Source of the DNA: a virus
Direction: 5' to 3' (one strand)
Length of the DNA stretch: 26,182 nt
Virus record (IMG/VR): IMGVR_UViG_3300027816_002663
Span: 1-26,182 of that record
The notes below the pieces were generated by a model that saw only the letters and a list, made by a program, of their open reading frames with translations, did no database searches and was not told the origin of the DNA. The position numbers and the translations under genes are program-made. Positions 1-5,112 of this stretch are shown in pieces (within the stretch, counting starts at the first letter, position 1; the number at the start of each line of letters is the position of its first letter).

Positions 1-1
1 T

Positions 2-112
2 ATCAATCGTTACATGGACTATGCGTATAGTTGGATTGGTTGGGGGCATCATGGTGCTCGTACATCATATGCACATGATTATGCCAACCGACTGATCACG
101 GTAGAAGTTTGA
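2..112 (+). CDS. 3' end of an unidentified protein (partial)
   Basis: An open frame enters from the left edge and ends at a TGA at 110-112, giving the last 36 residues. The tail is rich in Tyr, Trp, His and Gly (it includes the stretch SWIGWGHHGAR) and ends ITVEV. I do not recognise the family. It is followed within 20 bases by a hairpin and an early promoter, so it probably ends a transcription unit. The frame could be fortuitous because only 36 codons are visible. Confidence 0.5.
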   Translation: MNRYMDYAYSWIGWGHHGARTSYAHDYANRLITVEV

Positions 113-128
113 TACAATAGAATAGGTT

Positions 129-165
129 GGGAGGGGTTGACAAAAAACTTCTCCCCCACTATAAT
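129..165 (+). promoter_or_regulatory. Early sigma70-type promoter with the -35 box inside a hairpin
   Basis: TTGACA at 137-142 and TATAAT at 160-165 are separated by 17 bases, both hexamers matching the bacterial consensus exactly. GGGAG at 129-133 can pair with CTCCC at 151-155, so the -35 box lies in the loop of a hairpin that may also end transcription from upstream. The promoter points into the tRNA array. Confidence 0.85.
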
Positions 166-182
166 AACTACATACTAAACAT

Positions 183-256
183 GCCTCAGTAACTCAGTGG
201 ACTAGAGTATCCGCCTTCTAAGCGGTTAGTCGTTGGTTCGAATCCAACCTGAGGCG
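183..256 (+). tRNA. tRNA-Arg (UCU)
   Basis: The acceptor stem GCCTCAG pairs fully with CTGAGGC, the T arm holds GGTTCGAATCC, and the anticodon loop CTTCTAA gives UCU. The discriminator is G256 and no CCA is encoded. It decodes AGA/AGG, codons used often in the AT-rich genes of this window. Confidence 0.95.
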
Positions 257-257
257 T

Positions 258-288
258 TTGACTTTTTAACAAAAAAGTCTTATAAATA
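258..288 (+). promoter_or_regulatory. Overlapping early and late promoters
   Basis: TTGACT (258-263), 17 bases, then TATAAA (281-286) makes a sigma70-like promoter. The same bases 281-288 read TATAAATA, the T4-type late promoter box. The -35 box starts one base after the 3' end of tRNA-Arg. Both would transcribe the 33-codon ORF that follows. The dual reading is inferred from the sequence; the same arrangement recurs before psbA. Confidence 0.6.
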
Positions 289-308
289 AATCACTTAGGT
301 CGAAAACA

Positions 309-410
309 ATGTCTTTTCAAATGAACAACAAACAGATTAACATTCTTGATTGCCGCTATTGGCATATCGAGGGTACTCCCCTGTTTGCTGACATGGAAAG
401 ACATATGTAA
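309..410 (+). CDS. Small hypothetical protein (33 aa)
   Basis: The ATG at 309 opens a 33-codon frame ending in TAA at 408-410. The product is hydrophilic with one Cys and no motif I recognise. Support comes from context: a TATAAATA late box lies 20 bases upstream, an AGG sits at about the right distance for ribosome binding, and a good intrinsic terminator follows 26 bases after the stop. This gives a complete promoter-gene-terminator unit inside the tRNA array. The function is unknown. Confidence 0.5.
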   Translation: MSFQMNNKQINILDCRYWHIEGTPLFADMERHM

Positions 411-436
411 GATGTAATCCATAAAAGCAAAAGACA

Positions 437-470
437 GGGGAGAGAAACCAAAAGTTTCCTCCCCTTTTTT
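437..470 (+). terminator. Intrinsic terminator
   Basis: GGGGAG.GAAAC at 437-448 pairs with GTTTCCTCCCC at 454-464 with one bulged base, followed by six T. It ends the unit carrying the 33-aa ORF. Confidence 0.85.
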
Positions 471-532
471 GTTGTCTGTGACAGTTTCTTAAGTGTCCAC
501 CAGTCCATCCTAAGAGACCGAACGGTGGTATT

Positions 533-570
533 CTAGCTAAGTGGTCGAGAGAGACCACGATTCGAACCTT
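533..570 (+). pseudogene. Possible remnant of a tRNA gene
   Basis: The stretch at 533-552 resembles a tRNA D arm (TAGCTAAGTGGTCGAGAG) and is followed at 559-568 by GATTCGAACC, which looks like a T arm. No anticodon arm or matched acceptor stem fits between or around them. GTGGTC (541-546) instead pairs with GACCAC (553-558). This is consistent with an internally deleted tRNA, but chance resemblance cannot be excluded. Confidence 0.3.
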
Positions 571-586
571 GAAAATTTAACTCTTT

Positions 587-658
587 GGGACATTAACTCA
601 GCGGTAGAGTATCCGGCTTTTAACCGGTTAGTCCTCGGTTCGAATCCGAGATGTCCCA
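587..658 (+). tRNA. tRNA-Lys (UUU)
   Basis: The acceptor stem GGGACAT/ATGTCCC pairs fully, the T arm is CTCGGTTCGAATCCGAG, and the anticodon loop CTTTTAA gives UUU. The discriminator is A658. Confidence 0.95.
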
Positions 659-696
659 TAGACCGCCGCAGTTCGGTCTCTAAACATAAACTGTTC

Positions 697-778
697 GGGA
701 GGATTTCCGAGTGGTTAAAGGAATCTGACTGTAAATCAGACGGCTCTGCCTTCACAGGTTCAAATCCTGTTCCTCCCA
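697..778 (+). tRNA. tRNA-Tyr (GUA)
   Basis: The acceptor stem GGGAGGA pairs with TCCTCCC, and the anticodon stem CTGAC..ATCAG encloses GTA. The long variable arm is the class II form usual for bacterial tRNA-Tyr. The discriminator is A778. Confidence 0.95.
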
Positions 779-782
779 CCTT

Positions 783-856
783 GACCCATTAGTGTAGCGG
801 TCTATCACGCCACCCTGTCACGGTGGAGATCACGGGTTCGAATCCCGTATGGGTCG
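783..856 (+). tRNA. tRNA-Asp (GUC)
   Basis: The acceptor stem GACCCAT pairs with ATGGGTC. The anticodon stem CCACC..GGTGG encloses CTGTCAC, giving GUC. The discriminator is G856, the usual base for tRNA-Asp. Confidence 0.95.
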
Positions 857-857
857 T

Positions 858-991
858 TGGGTTGCTGCCCGATATGAAAAACACTTCCGTTACCTAGCTA
901 GTAACTATGGTTGTGAAAAATCGGAATTTCCTCTGCCCGTGCTCTTCGGGATGTGAATTGAGGAAAGGTAAAGGGAAGAGACAGCAACCCA
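858..991 (+). ncRNA. Unidentified structured RNA between tRNA-Asp and tRNA-Glu
   Basis: A perfect 10-bp closing stem joins TGGGTTGCTG (858-867) to CAGCAACCCA (982-991). Inside, TTCCG (885-889) pairs with CGGAA (922-926) around a hairpin TTAC/GTAA (890-893/901-904). TTTCCTC (927-933) pairs with GAGGAAA (960-966) around a second hairpin CCCG/CGGG (936-939/947-950). The whole makes a branched fold of 134 bases. It lacks tRNA signatures and I see no coding frame worth calling. It may be a stand-alone small RNA or a processing element of the tRNA transcript. It does not match any riboswitch or ribozyme core I know. Confidence 0.5.
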
Positions 992-995
992 TTTT

Positions 996-1067
996 GTTCC
1001 TATCGACTAGCGGTTAGGTCACCACCCTTTCAAGGTGGCAGCACGGGTTCGAATCCCGTTAGGAATA
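996..1067 (+). tRNA. tRNA-Glu (UUC)
   Basis: The acceptor stem GTTCCTA pairs with TAGGAAT (first pair G-U), and the anticodon stem CCACC..GGTGG encloses CTTTCAA, giving UUC. The bases CCA follow directly at 1068-1070, so a CCA end may be encoded here, unlike the other tRNAs. Confidence 0.93.
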
Positions 1068-1071
1068 CCAA

Positions 1072-1144
1072 GGAAACATAGCTTAGTTGGTAAAGCATTC
1101 GACTGATAATCGAAAGACCACTGGTTCAAGTCCAGTTGTTTCCA
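1072..1144 (+). tRNA. tRNA-Ile (GAU)
   Basis: The acceptor stem GGAAACA pairs with TGTTTCC, and the anticodon stem CGACT..AATCG encloses GAT. The T arm is CTGGTTCAAGTCCAG and the discriminator is A1144. Confidence 0.93.
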
Positions 1145-1146
1145 CT

Positions 1147-1217
1147 GTGTCGTTAGCCTAGTGGTAAGGCAGTGGTTTGTGGAACCACCTAGATGGGTTC
1201 AATTCCCATACGGCACC
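1147..1217 (+). tRNA. tRNA-His (GUG)
   Basis: The acceptor stem GTGTCGT pairs with ACGGCAC and the anticodon is GTG. The discriminator is C1217, the base typical of tRNA-His. The base before the acceptor is T, so the extra G at position -1 found on mature tRNA-His is not obviously encoded. Confidence 0.93.
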
Positions 1218-1221
1218 CCAC

Positions 1222-1293
1222 TCTGAGGTCGCCAAGTGGTAAGGCAGCGGGTTTTGGTCCCGCCATTCGTGGGTTCGAATCCTACTCTCAGAA
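1222..1293 (+). tRNA. tRNA-Gln (UUG)
   Basis: The acceptor stem TCTGAGG pairs with TCTCAGA (one G-U), starting with the U usual for tRNA-Gln. The anticodon stem CGGGT..TCCCG encloses TTG. The discriminator is A1293. Confidence 0.93.
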
Positions 1294-1297
1294 CTAT

Positions 1298-1372
1298 ACT
1301 CTCTTAGCTCAGTGGACTCAGAGCACTTGACTACGGATCAAGGTGTCGTAGGTTCGAATCCTACAGAGAGTG
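1298..1372 (+). tRNA. tRNA-Arg (ACG)
   Basis: The acceptor stem ACTCTCT pairs with AGAGAGT, and the anticodon stem CTTGA..TCAAG encloses ACG, which reads CGN codons after A-to-I editing. The discriminator is G1372. The next base begins a TTGACA box. Confidence 0.93.
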
Positions 1373-1400
1373 TTGACATTCATTCTCAGTGTGGTATGAT
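1373..1400 (+). promoter_or_regulatory. Early sigma70-type promoter abutting tRNA-Arg
   Basis: TTGACA (1373-1378), 16 bases, TATGAT (1395-1400). The -35 box begins on the base after the tRNA-Arg discriminator. It drives tRNA-Ser 10 bases downstream of the -10 box. Confidence 0.75.
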
Positions 1401-1409
1401 GTCTTTATT

Positions 1410-1496
1410 GGAGAGGTGTCCGAGTGGTTTAAGGAGCAGACCTGGAAAGTCTGTGTGGGGGCAACTTCACCGTGGGTTCAAATCCCACTCTCTCCG
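1410..1496 (+). tRNA. tRNA-Ser (GGA)
   Basis: This is a class II tRNA with acceptor stem GGAGAGG/TCTCTCC, anticodon GGA in the loop CTGGAAA, and a long variable arm. The discriminator is G1496, the usual base for tRNA-Ser. Confidence 0.95.
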
Positions 1497-1525
1497 TTGA
1501 CAAACTTGCAAAAGTTTGTTACTAT
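1497..1525 (+). promoter_or_regulatory. Early promoter whose spacer is a perfect palindromic hairpin
   Basis: TTGACA (1497-1502), 17 bases, TACTAT (1520-1525). The -35 box starts on the base after tRNA-Ser ends. ACAAACTT (1500-1507) and AAGTTTGT (1512-1519) are perfect inverted repeats with a GCAA loop, filling the space between the two boxes. The hairpin could release the tRNA end, terminate weakly, or act as an operator. Confidence 0.65.
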
Positions 1526-1529
1526 ATAA

Positions 1530-1561
1530 AAGGATAGAGGTTAAGTCTCTGTTATATCCTT
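1530..1561 (+). other. Hairpin downstream of the promoter
   Basis: AAGGAT-AGAG (1530-1539) can pair with CTCT (1547-1550) and ATCCTT (1556-1561), leaving a 5-base bulge. It would form at the 5' end of the transcript that carries tRNA-Asn. Confidence 0.4.
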
Positions 1562-1589
1562 ATGAGGTATATCACACTTAATCCATCAT

Positions 1590-1661
1590 TCCCCTGTAGC
1601 TCAGCGGTAGAGTCGTCGGCTGTTAACCGATTTGTCGCAAGTTCGAATCTTGCCGGGGGAG
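1590..1661 (+). tRNA. tRNA-Asn (GUU)
   Basis: The acceptor stem TCCCCTG pairs with CGGGGGA (one U-G). The anticodon stem CGGCT..ACCG encloses GTT and the T arm is GCAAGTTCGAATCTTGC. The discriminator is G1661. Confidence 0.92.
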
Positions 1662-1699
1662 TTGGAAGGTCTGGAAATGTTCGGGTCTTCCTACTAAAT

Positions 1700-1831
1700 C
1701 CTAGAAATTTTTTCTAGGTCAGGGGATTGATCACCCCTGTTCGTAGGTGCCAAAACCGCTCCTCATCCCTAGTATTCTGTGGGTGAGTGAATGTAAAGAG
1801 GGATAACATAGGTAAAGTTATCCACACCTAC
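1700..1831 (+). ncRNA. Unidentified structured RNA with a three-way junction
   Basis: Two hairpins stand in series, CCTAGAAA/TTTCTAGG (1700-1707/1711-1718) and AGGGG/CCCCT (1721-1725/1734-1738). A three-way junction follows. Its closing stem is GTAGGTG/CACCTAC (1743-1749/1825-1831), one arm is CTCA.CCC/GGGTGAG (1762-1769/1781-1787, one bulge) and the other is GGATAAC/GTTATCC (1801-1807/1817-1823). All stems except the bulged arm are perfect. No tRNA signature or credible ORF is present. It may be a small RNA or part of the tRNA precursor. Confidence 0.45.
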
Positions 1832-1836
1832 CACAT

Positions 1837-1908
1837 CCTCTGGTAGTCTATTGGTAAGGACAGGCAGACAATGCACTTGGAAACTAGGTTCGATTCCTAG
1901 ACAGAGGT
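1837..1908 (+). pseudogene. tRNA-like gene with a disrupted anticodon arm
   Basis: The acceptor stem CCTCTGG/ACAGAGG (last pair mismatched), D arm GTCT..GGAC and T arm CTAGGTTCGATTCCTAG are all in place, and the discriminator is T1908 as in tRNA-Gly or tRNA-Cys. The 17 bases where the anticodon arm should lie (GGCAGACAATGCACTTG) do not form a 5-bp stem with a 7-base loop, so no anticodon can be assigned. It may be a decaying tRNA or a tRNA mimic. Confidence 0.55.
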
Positions 1909-1913
1909 AACAA

Positions 1914-1995
1914 GTCGATGTGGCGGAATTGGTAGACGCGCTGGGTTTAGGTTCCAGTGAATTTATTCGTGGAGGTTCAAGTCCTCTCATCGACA
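1914..1995 (+). tRNA. tRNA-Leu (UAG)
   Basis: This is a class II tRNA with acceptor stem GTCGATG/CATCGAC and anticodon stem CTGGG..TCCAG around TTTAGGT, giving UAG. It has a long variable arm and discriminator A1995. Confidence 0.95.
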
Positions 1996-1996
1996 C

Positions 1997-2025
1997 TTGC
2001 CAATCTAAACTACATAGTTTATAAT
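1997..2025 (+). promoter_or_regulatory. Early promoter behind tRNA-Leu
   Basis: TTGCCA (1997-2002), 17 bases, TATAAT (2020-2025). The -35 box starts one base after the tRNA-Leu end. It would drive tRNA-Gly, tRNA-Val and probably the gene at 2198. Confidence 0.75.
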
Positions 2026-2033
2026 TGGTACAT

Positions 2034-2105
2034 GCGGAATTAGTTCAGTGGTAGAACGCCATCCTTCCAAGTTGGATGTCACCGGTTCGAATCCGGTATT
2101 CCGCT
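2034..2105 (+). tRNA. tRNA-Gly (UCC)
   Basis: The acceptor stem GCGGAAT pairs with ATTCCGC and the anticodon loop CTTCCAA gives UCC. The T arm is ACCGGTTCGAATCCGGT. The discriminator is T2105, typical of tRNA-Gly. Confidence 0.95.
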
Positions 2106-2108
2106 CTT

Positions 2109-2180
2109 GGGCGATTAACTCAGCGGTAGAGTGGCCTCCTTACAAGTGGTAAGTCACTGGTTCGATTCCAGTATCGCCCA
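2109..2180 (+). tRNA. tRNA-Val (UAC)
   Basis: The acceptor stem GGGCGAT pairs with ATCGCCC and the anticodon loop CTTACAA gives UAC. The anticodon stem GCCTC/GTGGT has one T-T mismatch. The discriminator is A2180. Confidence 0.88.
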
Positions 2181-2197
2181 TTGATAGGACGAAAAGA

Positions 2198-3151
2198 ATG
2201 GAAATAAATGTATATAATAAATTCGGTGATGTAGTTAAATCAATTGATCTTAAAGACTCTATTGAATACATTGATGGTAGAGTTTATAAAGGAGATAAAT
2301 TTTACTACAAAGGTATAGGAGTTCCATATCAATTTCATCATATTCATCCAGACGACATGACTGATGAGTATGATTTTATTGACGTATGCGATGTTTTTTA
2401 TATTGGTAATTTAGTTTCGAAAAAAGTCTTCGCAGGAAAGACTGGAATATTCCAAGAAAAATATCAAACTCATTTTACTGATTGGATAGGTGCTTGTGGT
2501 GTAAAGGAACTCAACATATTTGAAAATTTATATGATGAGAGTGGATTTGAATTCAGTGCAATTGAAGTTTTTGAATATCAAATTATTGATGAACAAAATC
2601 AACAATATTATTTGAAGGTTGATTATCCAGAAGGTAGAAATAATTACTTAACGAGTCCTGATCCAAAAAAACTTAGGCTTCTTTTGGACTATATGATTCA
2701 AAATGATTGGAACTTTCCTTGGGATAAAAATTGTCTTACAGATATTAACTCAGAATCTAAAATAACTGACGTAGCTGATATCTTTAAGTCCTCAGATATT
2801 TCTCATAAGATTGGAACAGTTTATGCTTTGTTGCATAGTCTTTATCAAAATGATCAAAATGCATACTTTGAATTTTGTGAATCAAATTCTTTAATGCACT
2901 ATAATAGAATGAGTTTTATTCTTAATACTCTTTCTATTCTTCAATATAATAATGTAGATGTTGGTCATTTATATTCAACAACTCCGGTTGAAACTTATAG
3001 AAATATAATTTATAATTACTTGATTACTGGAAAAAATTGTGGTTTCTGTGGAGTTGGTAGTTGTAAAGGAAGAAAGGATTCTAATGAATCTTATGGGGAG
3101 GAAATTCGAAACGAATATATTAAAATGGCTAAAGTTCAATTGAACTTATAA
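2198..3151 (+). CDS. Hypothetical protein (317 aa)
   Basis: I do not recognise this protein. It starts at an ATG with AGGAC about 10 bases upstream and lies 17 bases after tRNA-Val, so it is probably cotranscribed with the tRNAs from the promoter at 1997. The sequence is soluble in character and rich in Asp, Tyr and Asn. Near the C-terminus a Cys-rich segment, CGFCGVGSCKGRKD, carries three Cys that could bind a metal. Base composition is more AT-rich than in the neighbouring metabolic genes. The last codons overlap a TATAAATA late box that serves the next gene. It could be a recently acquired orphan. Confidence 0.85.
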   Translation: MEINVYNKFGDVVKSIDLKDSIEYIDGRVYKGDKFYYKGIGVPYQFHHIHPDDMTDEYDFIDVCDVFYIGNLVSKKVFAGKTGIFQEKYQTHFTDWIGACGVKELNIFENLYDESGFEFSAIEVFEYQIIDEQNQQYYLKVDYPEGRNNYLTSPDPKKLRLLLDYMIQNDWNFPWDKNCLTDINSESKITDVADIFKSSDISHKIGTVYALLHSLYQNDQNAYFEFCESNSLMHYNRMSFILNTLSILQYNNVDVGHLYSTTPVETYRNIIYNYLITGKNCGFCGVGSCKGRKDSNESYGEEIRNEYIKMAKVQLNL

Positions 3152-3154
3152 ATA
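3147..3154 (+). promoter_or_regulatory. T4-type late promoter box
   Basis: TATAAATA spans the stop codon of the preceding gene and lies 16 bases before the ATG of the Dps-like gene, which leaves room for a short leader. It matches the late promoter box of T4-like phages, though an 8-base match in AT-rich DNA can arise by chance. Confidence 0.5.
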
Positions 3155-3170
3155 TCTCAAAAAGAGTATA

Positions 3171-3695
3171 ATGGAAACACTTTATAAACTACTTTCTGAT
3201 ACTCAATCGAGTCTTTTTGTCTTATTTCATAAGACTTGGGCTTATCATTGGAATGTAGTTGGAGAAGATTTTCCTCAACTTCATACTCTTTTTGGTGGTC
3301 AGTATGAGACTATGTTTGAAGAGATTGATCGTATCTCTGAACACATGAGATTTTTAAATGTAAAACCACTTAATAGTTTAGAAAGAATTCTAGAAGTTTC
3401 AAAAATTAAAACAGGTCAAAGTACAACAGATTGCCATAAGATGGTTAAGGATCTGTTGAAGTCAAATCAAGATCTTTGTGAACTTCTTACTGAGGTTGCT
3501 GAAGAAGCTGATGAACAAAAGTCAAGAGCAACTTCAAATCTTGCAGACGATCTAAACGAAACTCATGGTAAATTTGTTTGGATGTTAAGGTCTTATTTAG
3601 AATCTTCACCTGGATTGAAAGAAGAGGTAGTTGAGATTGAAGAAACTGAGGAACAAATCACCGAAGAAATTGTAGAAGAAACTATTGAAGATTGA
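3171..3695 (+). CDS. dps: Dps-family ferritin-like protein
   Basis: Dps proteins form 12-subunit shells that oxidise and store iron and detoxify peroxide, and many bind DNA. The N-terminal two thirds matches the family: HWNVVGEDFPQLHTLF (26-41) followed by FEEIDRISEH (49-58). His26, His38, Asp53 and Glu57 have the same spacing (12, 15, 4) as the inter-subunit ferroxidase ligands of bacterial Dps, so the iron site looks intact. The helical core ends near residue 145. The tail (about 149-174) is almost all Glu, Val and Ile, strongly acidic, unlike the Lys-rich tails that bind DNA in other Dps proteins, so direct DNA binding seems unlikely. A late promoter box lies just upstream. Its role may be to protect against iron-driven oxidative damage late in infection (inference). 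Confidence 0.85.
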   Translation: METLYKLLSDTQSSLFVLFHKTWAYHWNVVGEDFPQLHTLFGGQYETMFEEIDRISEHMRFLNVKPLNSLERILEVSKIKTGQSTTDCHKMVKDLLKSNQDLCELLTEVAEEADEQKSRATSNLADDLNETHGKFVWMLRSYLESSPGLKEEVVEIEETEEQITEEIVEETIED

Positions 3696-3711
3696 TTAAA
3701 GGTACAGTACA

Positions 3712-3963
3712 ATGTTAAGAGTAAGATGTAAGGTGTGTAACACCGAGTTGGAGTCGCATCCAACTAAATCAGTATGTTGTGGATGTGATAATATGACACT
3801 TGTGAAGGGAGACACTATTACTGCTGTTGACCTAAACCAGGTTGTCATGTTAAACTCCATAAAAGAAAACAAGAATTCTGGTGTACTCAGTGCATCGGAT
3901 CTTGCATATCAAGAGTCCAGAAGAGCTCGTAAAGTTCGTAAACTGGATTTTGAGGTAAAGTAA
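3712..3963 (+). CDS. Small Cys-rich (zinc-ribbon-like) protein
   Basis: This 83-residue protein has two Cys clusters near the N-terminus, CKVC (6-9) and CCGC (22-25), spaced like a zinc ribbon. A basic stretch RRARKVRK (70-77) lies near the end. Zinc binding is inferred from the spacing and I cannot name the family. An AAAGG about 10 bases before the ATG could serve as ribosome binding site. The stop overlaps the next start by one base (TAATG), so the two genes are probably translated together. Confidence 0.75.
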   Translation: MLRVRCKVCNTELESHPTKSVCCGCDNMTLVKGDTITAVDLNQVVMLNSIKENKNSGVLSASDLAYQESRRARKVRKLDFEVK

Positions 3964-4670
3964 TGTACCAAGAAGATTTGAATCCTTATAATTCTTCTGA
4001 ATATGAAAAATTTTTTAAAACTACTTTATTATACAAAAAAATCAGTAAAAATTATGATCTAGTTTCTTTTGATAATGATTTAATGCAAATTATTAATGGA
4101 CTCACTACAAGAACAGTTTTATCTTTATCTATTCTCGATGCAGCACCATTTTATTATTTGCAATATTTGACTGACTTAAATCCATCAAAAATATATGATA
4201 TTGGATGTAGAGCAAATTTATTTAAAAAGTATGTTCCAAATCTAATTGGAATTGATGTTTTAGCTGCAAAAAAAGATCGAGATGCAAATGCTGATGAATA
4301 TCTAAAAATAAATAATCGTTTTTATGAAGAAAATTTTGAAACAATGGAAGCAGCTTTTGCAATAAATTCATTTCATTTTTTTCCTCTTAAAAAAATTAGA
4401 GAAAGAGTGATTCAGTTTTCTTCTTTAATTTCTAAAGGTGGTAGAGGTTGGATTACTTTTAATGCAGCAATAATGTTAGAACGTCAAGTTAAATCAAAAA
4501 TTAGATTAAATTCTAAAAATATACCTGAGGAAGAAGTTGAGAAACTTGAAAAATTTGTGAGAAAAGAATTGTACGATTTGCCATTTAAATTAGAAGTTTT
4601 TGAGTGTACTATAAATAAAGAACTTGATTCTCCTTTAACTGGTAATGTACGAATTCTTTTCACAAAATAA
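3963..4670 (+). CDS. Putative class I SAM-dependent methyltransferase
   Basis: Residues 77-85 (IYDIGCRAN) followed by LIGIDV (94-99) resemble motif I and the acidic loop end of a Rossmann-fold methyltransferase, and a later SKGGRGWITFN segment fits the strand after motif III. The substrate cannot be told. The glycine loop is poorer in Gly than usual, so activity is uncertain. The gene starts within the stop codon of the Cys-rich gene and ends two bases before a tRNA-Ser. Codon use is very AT-rich. A structural relative without methyltransferase activity is possible. Confidence 0.65.
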   Translation: MYQEDLNPYNSSEYEKFFKTTLLYKKISKNYDLVSFDNDLMQIINGLTTRTVLSLSILDAAPFYYLQYLTDLNPSKIYDIGCRANLFKKYVPNLIGIDVLAAKKDRDANADEYLKINNRFYEENFETMEAAFAINSFHFFPLKKIRERVIQFSSLISKGGRGWITFNAAIMLERQVKSKIRLNSKNIPEEEVEKLEKFVRKELYDLPFKLEVFECTINKELDSPLTGNVRILFTK

Positions 4671-4672
4671 TT

Positions 4673-4761
4673 GGAGGATTGGCTGAGTGGTTTAAAGCAG
4701 CGGATTGCTAATCCGTCGATGTCTTTAGGGGCATCCATTGGTTCAAATCCAATATCCTCCG
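4673..4761 (+). tRNA. tRNA-Ser (GCU)
   Basis: This is a class II tRNA with acceptor stem GGAGGAT/ATCCTCC, anticodon stem CGGAT..ATCCG around GCT, a long variable arm and discriminator G4761. It starts two bases after a stop codon. Confidence 0.95.
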
Positions 4762-4764
4762 TTT

Positions 4765-4849
4765 GGAAAGGTGGCCGAGTGGTTTAAGGCAACTGTCTTG
4801 AAAACAGTCGATGTGAAAGCATCCGGAGGTTCGAATCCTCTCCTTTCCG
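4765..4849 (+). tRNA. tRNA-Ser (UGA)
   Basis: This is a class II tRNA with acceptor stem GGAAAGG/CCTTTCC, anticodon stem ACTGT..ACAGT around TGA, a long variable arm and discriminator G4849. With GGA and GCU it makes three serine acceptors in the window. Confidence 0.95.
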
Positions 4850-4903
4850 TTTAAAATTATTAAAAATTTAAGTATTTCTTAATAAGTGTGTCGTAATGAA
4901 CAC

Positions 4904-4942
4904 AAAAGGATGCCTTTTGGGCTTCCGTGATTATTATATACT
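4904..4942 (+). promoter_or_regulatory. Weak promoter candidate behind a hairpin
   Basis: AAAAGG/CCTTTT (4904-4909/4913-4918) forms a tight hairpin and TATACT (4937-4942) is a good -10 box 21 bases before the next ATG. No good -35 hexamer lies at the right distance. It would start the run of tiny genes. Confidence 0.35.
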
Positions 4943-4962
4943 TATGTACAAGTTAGTACCTT

Positions 4963-5112
4963 ATGGATCAACATACCTACGAAAATTGGGTGAAGATCAA
5001 AGAGACCTTCGAGGCCTCAGGTAACATGAATAATATGTTCTACAAAAGAGCATGTGAAATTGTAAAAACAAAAAGAGATCCTTTAGCTAAGTTTCTTGGA
5101 GATGAGAAGTGA
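4963..5112 (+). CDS. Small hypothetical protein (49 aa)
   Basis: The ATG at 4963 opens a 49-codon frame ending in TGA at 5110-5112, whose last base is also the first base of the next ATG. The product is charged and probably helical, with no membrane segment and one Cys. The tight coupling to the following gene and the -10 box upstream support it as real. I do not recognise it. Confidence 0.65.
   Translation: MDQHTYENWVKIKETFEASGNMNNMFYKRACEIVKTKRDPLAKFLGDEK

Larger units (their letters stand above)
513..681 (+). repeat. 11-bp perfect inverted repeat enclosing tRNA-Lys
   Basis: AGAGACCGAAC at 513-523 is the exact reverse complement of GTTCGGTCTCT at 671-681. The enclosed 147 bases hold a 6-bp hairpin at 541-558, a TTCGAAC T-loop-like element at 561-567 and the whole tRNA-Lys. 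In RNA the repeat would form a closing stem around the tRNA. Confidence 0.55.

Noticed and set aside
537-792. Open frames on both strands of 80 and 83 codons
   Set aside because: They run across tRNA-Lys and tRNA-Tyr, and their peptides contain the translated T-arm sequences, so they are not genes.
858-991. Glutamine riboswitch (glnA type), known in cyanobacteria and cyanophages
   Set aside because: The conserved bases of that motif are not present and no matching downstream gene exists; the element lies between two tRNAs.
1312-1500. 62-codon plus-strand frame
   Set aside because: It translates through tRNA-Arg, a promoter and tRNA-Ser.
1769-1996. 75-codon minus-strand frame
   Set aside because: It lies antisense to tRNA-Leu, the tRNA-like gene and the structured RNA, with no ribosome binding site or motif.
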